Shown here: positions 8,067 through 15,435 of the stretch, piece by piece
Position numbering within the stretch: the stretch's first letter is position 1
Layout: every line of letters begins with the position of its first letter
Assembly (NCBI GenBank): GCA_002474405.1
Contig: DLQW01000022.1
Location: 1 to 33,971, forward strand
DNA: 33,971 bases
Reading direction: 5' to 3'
Source: Christensenella sp. UBA7597
GTDB lineage: Bacteria; Bacillota; Clostridia; Christensenellales; Borkfalkiaceae
Made by a program: the position numbers and the translations under genes
The notes under the pieces: model-generated
What the model saw: the letters and a program-made list of their open reading frames with translations, nothing else
What the model was told of the DNA's origin: nothing
Database searches by the model: none

Positions 8067-8522
8067 ATGGACGGCAAAAACAGAGAAAACTACAATAAAA
8101 ATTATATCGCTTACGTCAATTCTTTCGCCCCGAAAACCAACCATTTCAAAAACTGTCTGCGCGCGTTTCTCGTCGGCGGACTCATCTGCTGTATCGGGCA
8201 GTTTTTCCGCTACATGCTGGAAATTGTCTTTCATCTTTCGGGCGACGAACTGGCGGGTTCCGTCAGCGTGCTGCTGATTTTCATCGGCACGCTTTTAACG
8301 GGGCTGGGCGTGTACGATCGCATCGGCAGAAACGCGGGCGCGGGTTCCATCGTGCCCATCACGGGCTTTGCCAACAGCGTGTGCTCGCCCGCCATCGAAT
8401 TCAAAACGGAAGGCTGGATATACGGCACCGCGGCAAAAATGTTTATCGTCGCGGGACCGATTATTGTCTACGGCGTTCTTGCGGGCACGGCGGTGGGCAT
8501 CATTTATTTATTGTTGCCGTAA
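8067..8522 (+). CDS. spoVAC: Stage V sporulation protein AC
   Basis: This 151-residue integral membrane protein begins with a short basic cytoplasmic tail (YNKNYIAYVNSFAPKTNHF), followed by four to five hydrophobic segments. The family-diagnostic GRNAGAGSIVPITGFANS is present near residues 92-109. SpoVAC is a component of the SpoVA channel in the spore inner membrane. In Bacillus it behaves as a mechanosensitive channel and takes part in calcium-dipicolinate movement. It is the first gene of a three-gene spoVAC-spoVAD-spoVAE set, the reduced arrangement found in many Clostridia that lack spoVAA, AB and AF. An AAGGGGG site lies five bases before the ATG. Confidence 0.95.
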   Translation: MDGKNRENYNKNYIAYVNSFAPKTNHFKNCLRAFLVGGLICCIGQFFRYMLEIVFHLSGDELAGSVSVLLIFIGTLLTGLGVYDRIGRNAGAGSIVPITGFANSVCSPAIEFKTEGWIYGTAAKMFIVAGPIIVYGVLAGTAVGIIYLLLP

Positions 8523-8555
8523 TTTTTCCGCACAAAGCATCAGAGGATAGTAAAA

Positions 8556-9569
8556 ATGCGTGAACAAAAATCTCAGACGATATATTTCCCCAATCTGCCG
8601 CGGGTGGCGGCAAGCGGTTCGGTGGCGGGGCCGAAAGAATGTGCGGGCGTGGTAGGCAAATACGTTGATCTCGCGCTGGATAACGATATGTTCGGCGAAA
8701 CCACGTACGAAAAGGCGGAATGTAAAATGCTCCGTTATGCCGTGGATAAGGCGCTGGAAAACGGCGGCATCGACGAAAACGGGCTGGACCTTTTCATTTC
8801 GGGCGATCTTCTCAATCAGATTATTTCCGCCTCGTTTGCCGCGCGCGATTATTCCGTGCCGTTTCTCGGCGTGTACGGCGCGTGTTCTACCATGGCGGAA
8901 TCGCTGGCGCTCGCCGCGCTTACCGTAGACGCGGGGCATGCGGATAACGTAATCGCCGCCACGGGCAGCCACTTTTCTTCCGCGGAACGGCAGTACCGCT
9001 ACCCGCTGGAACTCGGCACCACCCGTCCGCCGCAATCGCAATGGACGGTTACGGGCGCGGGCGCAACGCTGATTCGCGCGGCGCAAAAAACGCAAAGCCG
9101 CATCGCCGTAACGGCGGCAACGTTCGGCAAGGTGGTGGATTTCGGCATTACCGACGTAAACAATATGGGCGCGGCGATGGCGCCCGCGGCGTGCGATACC
9201 ATACTGGCGCATTTCCGCGATACGGGGCGCAACGCTTCGTATTACGATCTGGTGGTAACGGGCGATCTGGGTGCGCTCGGCAGCCGTATTTTAAAAGACC
9301 TCACATGGGAAAAGGGCGTCGATTTGCACGATAATCACGTGGATTGCGGCGAAATCGTGTACAAAGTCATCGAAGACGAATTTCAGGGCGGCAGCGGCGC
9401 GGGTTGCAGCGCCGTGGTGCTCAATTCGTATCTGCTGCACAAAATGCGGCAGCGGGAAATAAAAAGAATTCTGTTCGCCGCCACGGGCGCGCTGCTTTCC
9501 ACGGTATCCAGCGGGCAGGGGGAATCGATTCCGTGCATCAGTCATGCCGTCAGCTTAGAGCTTGTTTAA
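8556..9569 (+). CDS. spoVAD: Stage V sporulation protein AD
   Basis: This 337-residue protein has the thiolase-like fold typical of SpoVAD. Recognisable pieces are the GPKECAG segment near residue 30, the FGETTYEKAE stretch near 48-57, the LFISGDLLNQI segment, and GVYGACSTMAE, where the Cys occupies the thiolase nucleophile position. SpoVAD is a soluble protein that binds dipicolinic acid and sits at the inner spore membrane with SpoVAC and SpoVAE to move calcium dipicolinate into the forespore. It lies 33 bp after spoVAC. Its TAA stop directly abuts an intergenic repeat, which separates it by 179 bp from spoVAE. Confidence 0.96.
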   Translation: MREQKSQTIYFPNLPRVAASGSVAGPKECAGVVGKYVDLALDNDMFGETTYEKAECKMLRYAVDKALENGGIDENGLDLFISGDLLNQIISASFAARDYSVPFLGVYGACSTMAESLALAALTVDAGHADNVIAATGSHFSSAERQYRYPLELGTTRPPQSQWTVTGAGATLIRAAQKTQSRIAVTAATFGKVVDFGITDVNNMGAAMAPAACDTILAHFRDTGRNASYYDLVVTGDLGALGSRILKDLTWEKGVDLHDNHVDCGEIVYKVIEDEFQGGSGAGCSAVVLNSYLLHKMRQREIKRILFAATGALLSTVSSGQGESIPCISHAVSLELV

Positions 9570-9655
9570 TGCGCGCTTGTTTAACGCGTGCTTGAAAAGC
9601 GTCGCATTACGGCGTCGTGCTCCGTTTTTCTCTTCAAAGCGGAGCGGCGCGAATC
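9570..9655 (+). repeat. Stop-codon-adjacent repeat, family C copy 1 (partial)
   Basis: It begins immediately after the spoVAD stop with TGCGCGCTTGT and contains CGTCGTGCTCCGTTTT. Both strings recur after prfB (19540 on), and a variant of the second recurs after proS (about 32078). This copy lacks the downstream TTGTACTGCTCGCTTTTGAA part seen in the other two. Confidence 0.65.
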
Positions 9656-9664
9656 TATTATCTT

Positions 9665-9709
9665 CTTGCTTTCCCCTTCGGGGAGAGTGGCGCGAAGCGC
9701 CGAGAGAGG
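9665..9709 (-). repeat. Palindromic intergenic repeat, family A copy 1
   Basis: This is a reverse-orientation copy of the unit also present at 27795, 28128, 30094 and 30293. It has two nested hairpins, CCCCTTCGGGG and GGCGCGAAGCGCC, then GAGAGAGG. It is inserted between spoVAD and spoVAE. Confidence 0.85.
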
Positions 9710-9748
9710 ATTACATCAGGGAAAGGATAAAATAAGGAATAAAAAACA

Positions 9749-10132
9749 ATGTACGAAGAATATCTGCAGATTTTATGGATGTTTTTAAAGGCGTTTGCCG
9801 TAGGCGGATTCATCTGCGCCGTCGCGCAGGTGGTTATCAATATCACCGATCTCACGGCAGGTAAAATTCTTGTGTATTTTATGCTGGCGGGGGTAGTGCT
9901 GCAGGGGCTGGGGCTGTATCAGTACCTTGTGAATTTCGCGGGCGCGGGCGCTACCGTGCCCATCTGCGGCTTCGGGTATCTTCTTGCCAACGGTGCGATG
10001 AAAGGGGCGGAAAAAGGCTTGTTCGGCGCGTTTACGGGCGCGCTTTCCGCCGCGGCGGCGGGCGTTTCCGCGGCGGTGATTTTCTCGTTTTTCATGGCGC
10101 TTATTTTCCGTTCGAAAAGCAAAAAGAATTGA
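9749..10132 (+). CDS. spoVAE: Stage V sporulation protein AE (SpoVAEb type)
   Basis: The 127 residues are almost entirely membrane-embedded in about four segments. They carry the family signature YQYLVNFAGAGATVPICGFG around residues 65-84, parallel to the matching loop in SpoVAC, to which this family is related. It completes the SpoVA set for dipicolinate transport across the inner forespore membrane. An AAGGAAT site precedes the ATG. Although 179 bp of repeats separate it from spoVAD, there is no clear terminator or new promoter in that gap, so read-through is likely. Confidence 0.95.
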   Translation: MYEEYLQILWMFLKAFAVGGFICAVAQVVINITDLTAGKILVYFMLAGVVLQGLGLYQYLVNFAGAGATVPICGFGYLLANGAMKGAEKGLFGAFTGALSAAAAGVSAAVIFSFFMALIFRSKSKKN

Positions 10133-10195
10133 GGGCAGGCGGTCGCCGGACGGCGCAATCGCCGCGAAAGAATTTGTATCGCAAAGGAAATTTCA

Positions 10196-10594
10196 ATGAA
10201 AGCGGAAACGAAAAACAAGCACAACTTCAAAAATTTAAAATTTCCGCGCGTGCCGCTCGCCGCGTTTTTTTCCGTATTGTTTCTTGCCGTCGCGGCACTG
10301 TTTTCTTCGTGCGCGCTCGTCTCCGAAGCCACGGAGGACGAAGTTTCTTTCCGCCTCTCGCAAACGGAAATCACGCTGGAAGAGGGGGCGGAAGCATGGC
10401 TGCATTTAATCAAAACGCCCGCGGACGGCAAAAAAATTCCGCTGCTTTGGCGCACGGGAAACGAGGCGGTAGCCACGGTGCAAAACGGAAAAATCACGGC
10501 GGTTTCCGCGGGCGAAACGTATGCCGAAGTGTTCACGCGCGAAGAAACGTTTTCCTGCCGGATTACGGTAACGCCGCGCCCGCGCAACCCGTAG
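10196..10594 (+). CDS. Ig-like (BIG2) domain lipoprotein
   Basis: The 132-residue product has a long basic N-region, a hydrophobic core (about 20-35) and a lipobox ending FSSC with Cys39 as the lipidation site. It is followed by a single bacterial immunoglobulin-like fold of the BIG2 type: TEITLEEGAEAWL, then LWRTGNEAVATVQNGKITAV, then a closing strand. BIG2 domains mediate adhesion or pack as spacers in surface proteins; here a single domain tethered to the membrane has no obvious enzymatic partner. AAAGGAA lies just before the ATG. It follows spoVAE by 63 bp without a terminator and might be co-expressed with it; this is inference. Confidence 0.85.
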   Translation: MKAETKNKHNFKNLKFPRVPLAAFFSVLFLAVAALFSSCALVSEATEDEVSFRLSQTEITLEEGAEAWLHLIKTPADGKKIPLLWRTGNEAVATVQNGKITAVSAGETYAEVFTREETFSCRITVTPRPRNP

Positions 10595-10742
10595 CGCAAG
10601 CGCATACCCCCGCCGATAAACCGGCAAAAAGCGGGCGGAAAAGGTACATACAAACGCCGGCGGAAAAGGCGGAATTGCCGAAATCTTGTCAATCTTGTGC
10701 AATCTGCATAAACAAGGTGTAGAATTTTGTAGTTTTTTTCTA

Positions 10743-10771
10743 TTGTGTTTTTTGAAAAAAGGTGGTAAAAT
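10743..10771 (+). promoter_or_regulatory. Sigma-A promoter of the ABC ATPase gene
   Basis: TTGTGT (10743-10748), a 17-bp spacer and TAAAAT (10766-10771) lie about 40 bp before the ATG. The gene is followed by its own terminator, so it is a single-gene unit. Confidence 0.68.
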
Positions 10772-10813
10772 AGAAATATAAAATCCAAGAATTTATTTTC
10801 GGAGGAAAATTTG

Positions 10814-12241
10814 ATGTCAGGGCTCTTATTAAAAGGAATCAACAAAGTCTATCCGTCCGGCGTTCAGGCAGTATTCAATTTCTGCCTCGATATCCGCGAT
10901 AAAGAATTTATCGTACTCGTCGGTCCTTCCGGCTGCGGTAAATCCACCACGCTTCGTATGATTGCAGGTCTCGAAGAAATTTCTTCGGGCGAACTGTACA
11001 TCGACGGCAAGCTTGTAAACGACGTCGTTCCCAAGGACAGAGATATCGCCATGGTTTTCCAGAACTACGCGCTTTATCCTCACATGTCCGTATACGACAA
11101 TATGGCGTTCGGCTTGAAGCTGAGAAAGGTACCTAAGGAAATCATCGATCAGAAAGTAAAAGCCGCGGCGGAAATCCTCGGCATCACCGATTATCTTTCC
11201 CGTAAACCCAAGGCTCTTTCCGGCGGTCAGCGTCAGCGTGTTGCTCTCGGACGTACCATCGTGCGCGAACCCAAAGTGTTCCTGCTCGACGAACCTTTGT
11301 CCAACCTCGACGCTAAGCTGCGTGCTTCCATGAGAACGGAAATTTCCAAACTGCACGCACGTCTTGCCACCACGTTCATTTACGTTACGCACGATCAGAT
11401 CGAAGCTATGACGATGGGTACGCGTATCGTTGTTATGAAGGACGGCTTCATGCAGCAGGTAGATACGCCGCAGAACCTGTACGATTATCCCATCAACCTT
11501 TTCGTTGCGGGCTTCATCGGCACCCCTCAGATGAACTTCTTCAAGGGCGCGAAGCTGGTATCGGAAGGCACGGGCAAAGCGCGTAAAGTATACGTAAGCT
11601 TCATCGGCAACAACAAGATTCTGCTTCCCGGCAGCGTTGTTGCAAGAATCAAGAATATCGACGAATACCTCGATACCGATAAGGAAATCACGCTGGGCGT
11701 TCGTCCCGAAGATATCCATCAGGATCAGGCGTTCATCAACACTTCGCCCGATACCGTGGTAAAGGCTCGTATCGAAGTTATCGAAAAGCTCGGCGCCGAA
11801 ACGCAGATCTATTGCGAACTCGATCACGAATCCAAGGAAAGCTCGGTTATCGATAACTCCACGCAGATGATCGCGAAGATCTCTTCCCGTGCGGTAATCA
11901 ATCTGAAAGACATTATCGACCTTGCGTTCGACGCGCACCACATTCACCTGTTCGACGGCTACACCGAAGCCACGATTCTGGAACGCGACGAGGGCTACGA
12001 AGTTATTTCCGAAAATGCGGAAGGTTCGGCGTTCGTGCCTCCTACGCCGCAGGAAATGCGCGCCCAGATCGACAGCGCCCGTATCGTAACCAAAGAGATG
12101 AAGGCGCAGATGAGAAAGGATAAGAAGATGGCGAAGCGTACGGAAGCGGCTGCGCAGAAGCAGGCTACCGAAGAAGCGATGAAAGCCGAGTCCGAGGCAA
12201 AAACCGAGGAAAACAACGACGAGAATAAAGACGCCGAATAA
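10814..12241 (+). CDS. Sugar ABC transporter ATP-binding protein (MsmX/UgpC/MalK type)
   Basis: This 475-residue ATPase has Walker A GPSGCGKST (37-45), LSGGQ signature (135-139), Walker B VFLLDEP (155-161), D-loop SNLD and switch His193. A C-terminal regulatory OB-fold region of the CUT1 family follows, with GVRPEDIH. Such proteins energise carbohydrate importers; in Firmicutes one MsmX-like ATPase serves many permeases. No permease or solute-binding gene lies nearby, so a shared role is likely. GGAGG lies eight bases before the chosen ATG at 10814; the TTG one codon earlier is less likely. Oddity: about 100 extra residues compared with the usual 370, ending in a highly charged Lys/Glu-rich tail (about 420-475). 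Confidence 0.92.
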   Translation: MSGLLLKGINKVYPSGVQAVFNFCLDIRDKEFIVLVGPSGCGKSTTLRMIAGLEEISSGELYIDGKLVNDVVPKDRDIAMVFQNYALYPHMSVYDNMAFGLKLRKVPKEIIDQKVKAAAEILGITDYLSRKPKALSGGQRQRVALGRTIVREPKVFLLDEPLSNLDAKLRASMRTEISKLHARLATTFIYVTHDQIEAMTMGTRIVVMKDGFMQQVDTPQNLYDYPINLFVAGFIGTPQMNFFKGAKLVSEGTGKARKVYVSFIGNNKILLPGSVVARIKNIDEYLDTDKEITLGVRPEDIHQDQAFINTSPDTVVKARIEVIEKLGAETQIYCELDHESKESSVIDNSTQMIAKISSRAVINLKDIIDLAFDAHHIHLFDGYTEATILERDEGYEVISENAEGSAFVPPTPQEMRAQIDSARIVTKEMKAQMRKDKKMAKRTEAAAQKQATEEAMKAESEAKTEENNDENKDAE

Positions 12242-12278
12242 GCGTTGATTCAAGCCGTACCATATCGTTAGTATTACG

Positions 12279-12309
12279 GGCGGCAGGCAGATACTTGCCG
12301 CCTGTTTTT
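12279..12309 (+). terminator. Rho-independent terminator of the ABC ATPase gene
   Basis: GGCGGCA (12279-12285) pairs with TGCCGCC (12296-12302) around a ten-base loop, followed by TGTTTTTA. It lies 38 bp after the stop codon. Confidence 0.85.
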
Positions 12310-12380
12310 AAAAAACGATATTCAATTTACTTACAGACTTTTCATAATTCATTTTTAACCTCCTTTATTTTATTTTGTTG

Positions 12381-12411
12381 AAAGGTTGCCGTTTTTCGCG
12401 GCAGCCTTTTA
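12381..12411 (+). terminator. Second hairpin, terminator-like
   Basis: AAAGGTTGCCG (12381-12391) pairs with CGGCAGCCTTT (12399-12409) around a T-rich loop. The tail is short, so it may be a back-up terminator or a structured remnant. The sequence from here to 12651 otherwise holds only a tandem repeat and AT-rich DNA without a gene. Confidence 0.5.
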
Positions 12412-12438
12412 GCGTCTCCGCGCTTTGTTTTCGCTGCG

Positions 12439-12519
12439 GAAATTCAGAACAAAAACTCAGAACAGAAACTCAGAGCAAAAATTCAGGGCAATAGTTCATG
12501 GCGGGAAGTTCATAGCGAA
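12439..12519 (+). repeat. Degenerate 13-bp tandem repeat
   Basis: About six units with the core A(C/T)TCAGRRC at 13-bp spacing decay toward the 3' end, where the core becomes GTTCATRGC. The array is non-coding and lies upstream of the RsgI-like lipoprotein promoter. Confidence 0.7.
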
Positions 12520-12651
12520 GCTTTGCATTGCAAAACGCAAAACATCCCGCAATAAATAATAACAAAACCCCAAAACCCTTAAAAACAACCCTGAAATTTA
12601 AACAATTTTAATAAAACTGTTCAAATTTATACAATTGTATATTGATTGTTA

Positions 12652-12680
12652 TTGACAAAGATTCAACAAATTGCTAAAAT
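12652..12680 (+). promoter_or_regulatory. Strong sigma-A promoter of the RsgI-like lipoprotein
   Basis: A consensus TTGACA (12652-12657), a 17-bp spacer and TAAAAT (12675-12680) lie about 60 bp before the ATG at 12740, with AT-rich DNA upstream that could act as an UP element. Confidence 0.85.
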
Positions 12681-12739
12681 ACTTCCAAACCGAAAGCGTA
12701 AAGATTTCGGCAAAAAAACAAAACAAGGAGTATAAAAAC

Positions 12740-13957
12740 ATGAAAAAAAGATTCTTGTCGTTATGCGCCGCGTTTGCACTCGGCGCCACGATGTGTTCGT
12801 TCGGCGGCTGCTCGAAAGCTGCGGAAAACACTCGCATGACGGTGGATATCAACCCGTCCGTCGAACTGATGGTGGATAAAGACAACAAGGTGGTATCCGT
12901 TACCGCGCTCAACGACGACGCGGCAATCATTCTGCAGGGCACCGCGTTTGTGGGCAAAACTTCCGACGAAGCCGTGAAAGGCGTGGTGGAAGTGGCTACG
13001 GAAACGGGCTACATAGTGAAAGGCGAAGTGGAAGCGGACGAAAATACCGTTAAAATTTCCGTTTCCGGCGATACGAAATGGGCAAAAGATTTGTATAACG
13101 ACGCCGAGAAAAAGGTAAACGAATACCTTGAAAGCAGCGGCGTCAAAGCGACGATCGAACGTGTGGACGCTTTGAAAACCGACGCTTTGAAAGAGCTGGC
13201 GAAACACAACTCCACCTATACCGAAGAGGAAATCGCTTCGATGAACGACGAGCAGCTGTTAAACGTAATCGCGCTCGGCAGAGTAGAGACGGCGCAGCTG
13301 GTTTCCGAAGAACTTCGCGAAGCGTATTTCTCCGCGAAAGAACATCAGATTTCCCTTGCCACCAGCACCGCCACGAAGGACATCATCGCCGCGGCGAACG
13401 GCGCGCTGAACGCAACGTATCTCGCATACAGCGGCTTCGTAACCGCGTATTCCGAAACGATTACCGCGCTGGATAACGCCCGTTACAACACGCTGATTTC
13501 GCCCGATTCCGCATACCAGCAGCTTCTGAAGCAGCTTCGCGAAAAGAAAGCGGAAATTCTCAAACAGAAACAGCTGATCGTCAGCATCAAAGCGGGCGAT
13601 TCTTCTATCGACCTCACCGTAGCCACGGGCGATCTCACCAAGTACGAATCGGCTTACGACGCACTTGTAGAAAAACTGGAAGCCGCGGGCACGTCGGCAA
13701 ACGACAGCTGGACGACGCTGATTGCCGCGATGCAGGAGGGCGAAAAAACGCTGAAAGATTATCAGGCGAAATTCCCCACAGATGTAACCGAGCAGATTAC
13801 GGCGAAAGCAAGCGAAATCGACGCGAAAGCAAACGAAGCGAAAGATAACTTCTTCGCGTCGTTCGAAGAAGCGCACAAAGCGGATTTCGAACAGATGAAC
13901 AAAGACCTTGCGGATATGAAAGCGCAGTTAATCGAAAACGTAAACAACGCGGCGTAA
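12740..13957 (+). CDS. Lipoprotein with RsgI-like middle domain and helical tail
   Basis: The 405-residue product starts at the ATG after AAGGAG. It has a signal peptide with a lipobox ending FGGC (Cys24). Residues 30 to about 150 match the extracellular middle domain of RsgI-type anti-sigma factors: MTVDINPSVELMVDKDNKVV and then ALNDDAAIIL. In RsgI proteins this domain follows a cytoplasmic anti-sigma segment and a membrane helix, and it self-cleaves or senses the exterior. Here neither is present and the domain is lipid-anchored instead. Residues 160-405 are Lys/Glu/Ala-rich and probably long helices or coiled coil. There is no sigI gene beside it. Function is unknown. It is a monocistronic unit with its own promoter and terminator. 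Confidence 0.8.
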   Translation: MKKRFLSLCAAFALGATMCSFGGCSKAAENTRMTVDINPSVELMVDKDNKVVSVTALNDDAAIILQGTAFVGKTSDEAVKGVVEVATETGYIVKGEVEADENTVKISVSGDTKWAKDLYNDAEKKVNEYLESSGVKATIERVDALKTDALKELAKHNSTYTEEEIASMNDEQLLNVIALGRVETAQLVSEELREAYFSAKEHQISLATSTATKDIIAAANGALNATYLAYSGFVTAYSETITALDNARYNTLISPDSAYQQLLKQLREKKAEILKQKQLIVSIKAGDSSIDLTVATGDLTKYESAYDALVEKLEAAGTSANDSWTTLIAAMQEGEKTLKDYQAKFPTDVTEQITAKASEIDAKANEAKDNFFASFEEAHKADFEQMNKDLADMKAQLIENVNNAA

Positions 13958-13982
13958 ACCGTCTGTAAAACTTCAAAAAGAA

Positions 13983-14012
13983 AGAGTCGGGAGCAATCCC
14001 GGCTCTTTTTTC
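13983..14012 (+). terminator. Rho-independent terminator
   Basis: AGAGTCGGGA (13983-13992) pairs with TCCCGGCTCT (13997-14006) around GCAA, with one G-U pair, followed by T6. Confidence 0.9.
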
Positions 14013-14057
14013 GCGGTTGTCCGCATTGTTGCGTTCGGTTTAAAAAACGGTTGCGTT

Positions 14058-15131
14058 TTAAAATACGGCGGGCAGCAGAATCGCCAGCGGCACCCCGATG
14101 CAAAACGAAATTAAATTCGCCGTAAAGGCGTATAAAATCAAACGTTTTTTGCTATATAACGCCTCGGCTTTGCCGCTGTTTTCGTCGGCGGAACGGTTTT
14201 CTCCGCCGTTTTTCCGTTTGCCCAGCAGGAAGCAATACAGCGCGGCTTCGGCAATAAACACAAACAATTCGGCGAAAAAGTACAGGGGAAACACCCCGTA
14301 AACGTTATTGAAATGCAGCTGCACGTTTAAAAGTAAATTCAGCGCGATCTGCGTAGCGCCGTTTGCCGCCAGCACGGTGAGAAACGCCCGCTTCGTCCTG
14401 AGTCCGAACGCAAGCGCCAGCAACGTTTCCACGCCGAGCGTAATGATAAACCGCACGAAAAATCCAAGAATTTCCGCCGAATAATCGTAATTTTCCGTTG
14501 CGTGCAGTGGAATAGCGGCAGAGATGTTTGTAACCGAATCGCCGTTCGTTCCGTCGGCGATTTCCGCCATATTTACAAAATAATAACTGTGAAATGCGTA
14601 CCTTTCCAGAACGTCGCTTACACAAAACACGCCGCTTTCCGCCGCGGGTTCCGAATCGTGCGTCGCGCCGTCCGCCGAATTATCAGCCGCGTCGCTTTCC
14701 GTCGCCCTGCCGGGGTAGTACAGCAAAATTTTAAATTCTTGCGGCGGATAATACGTCCAGTTCAAAGCTTTTTTCTCGTCCGCGCGCCAAAACCATTGCA
14801 AAAAATAGTAGCCGTCCGAATCTTTAAATTCCGTAAACGCGCGCCACACCGCTTCGTCTTTGCCCTCGGAAATATATTTGCCTTCTTCCGTGCCGTCCCA
14901 CGCGCGCGCAGGACCGGTAGAGGGCGTTTTCGAAAGCAGCGTTCCGTAGCAAAGCTCGTCGCCCATATTTGCAAACGTAACGCGCACGGACGGTTTCGGA
15001 CCTGTATCCGCGCTTGCTTCGATGGTTTCCGTGCGTAAAAACGCGGGCGCAAGCAGTACAAACGCGAACAAAATTAAAGCAAGCCCACGAAACGCAAGCG
15101 TAAAAAATTTCGTTTTCAACCGGTTTTTCAT
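14058..15131 (-). CDS. Exported/membrane protein of unknown function
   Basis: I do not recognise this family. The ATG at 15131 preceded by GGAGGG gives 357 residues; a longer frame reading back to 15242 crosses the promoter and is rejected. The N-terminus is a signal-anchor (about residues 10-35). Roughly 180 extracytoplasmic residues follow, rich in Trp, Tyr and Asp, with a segment ending in WTYYPPQEFKILLYYPGR. There are then four to five membrane helices packed in the last 140 residues, separated by a basic, Glu/Asn-rich loop. The design, an exported sensor-like domain on a multi-helix base, recalls other orphan Firmicute membrane proteins. It is a single gene with its own promoter. Confidence 0.72.
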   Translation of the reverse strand: MKNRLKTKFFTLAFRGLALILFAFVLLAPAFLRTETIEASADTGPKPSVRVTFANMGDELCYGTLLSKTPSTGPARAWDGTEEGKYISEGKDEAVWRAFTEFKDSDGYYFLQWFWRADEKKALNWTYYPPQEFKILLYYPGRATESDAADNSADGATHDSEPAAESGVFCVSDVLERYAFHSYYFVNMAEIADGTNGDSVTNISAAIPLHATENYDYSAEILGFFVRFIITLGVETLLALAFGLRTKRAFLTVLAANGATQIALNLLLNVQLHFNNVYGVFPLYFFAELFVFIAEAALYCFLLGKRKNGGENRSADENSGKAEALYSKKRLILYAFTANLISFCIGVPLAILLPAVF

Positions 15132-15200
15132 CTTTTCCCTCCGTTTTCCGCCCGAAGCGCCGCAACCGCGCCTCGCCGCGGCAGCCGCGTTTTCAATTTC

Positions 15201-15229
15201 ATTATACCCGAAAATCGTAGCTTCGTCAA
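15201..15229 (-). promoter_or_regulatory. Sigma-A promoter of the leftward membrane-protein gene
   Basis: On the reverse strand TTGACG (15224-15229), a 17-bp spacer and TATAAT (15201-15206) put the start near 15194, 60 bp before the ATG at 15131. Confidence 0.8.
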
Positions 15230-15342
15230 GCCCTCCCGTCAAGAAAATTGACGAAAAACGTTTTTTACTGCGCGAAAAAGGGGCGTTTCACGCCCGTAAA
15301 GTGAAAGCTTTCGAAAAATATAAGAAAAGCGGCGAAAAACGC

Positions 15343-15371
15343 TTTGATTTTCAGGCAAAATATTGTAAAAT
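15343..15371 (+). promoter_or_regulatory. Probable sigma-A promoter of secA-prfB
   Basis: TTTGAT (15343-15348) and TAAAAT (15366-15371) are 17 bp apart; TTGATT with 16 bp is the alternative reading. The -10 box lies 64 bp before the secA start. Confidence 0.55.
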
Positions 15372-15435
15372 AGAAAGGTGAAACAGTCGCGCGTTTCTGC
15401 GCGCGTTACAAAAATTTTCAATGCGGAGATTAACG

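Noticed and set aside
10829..12253. 474-codon ORF antisense to the ABC ATPase gene
   Set aside because: It mirrors a gene with clear motifs; GC-rich codon bias keeps the opposite strand open. The translation shows no recognisable domain.
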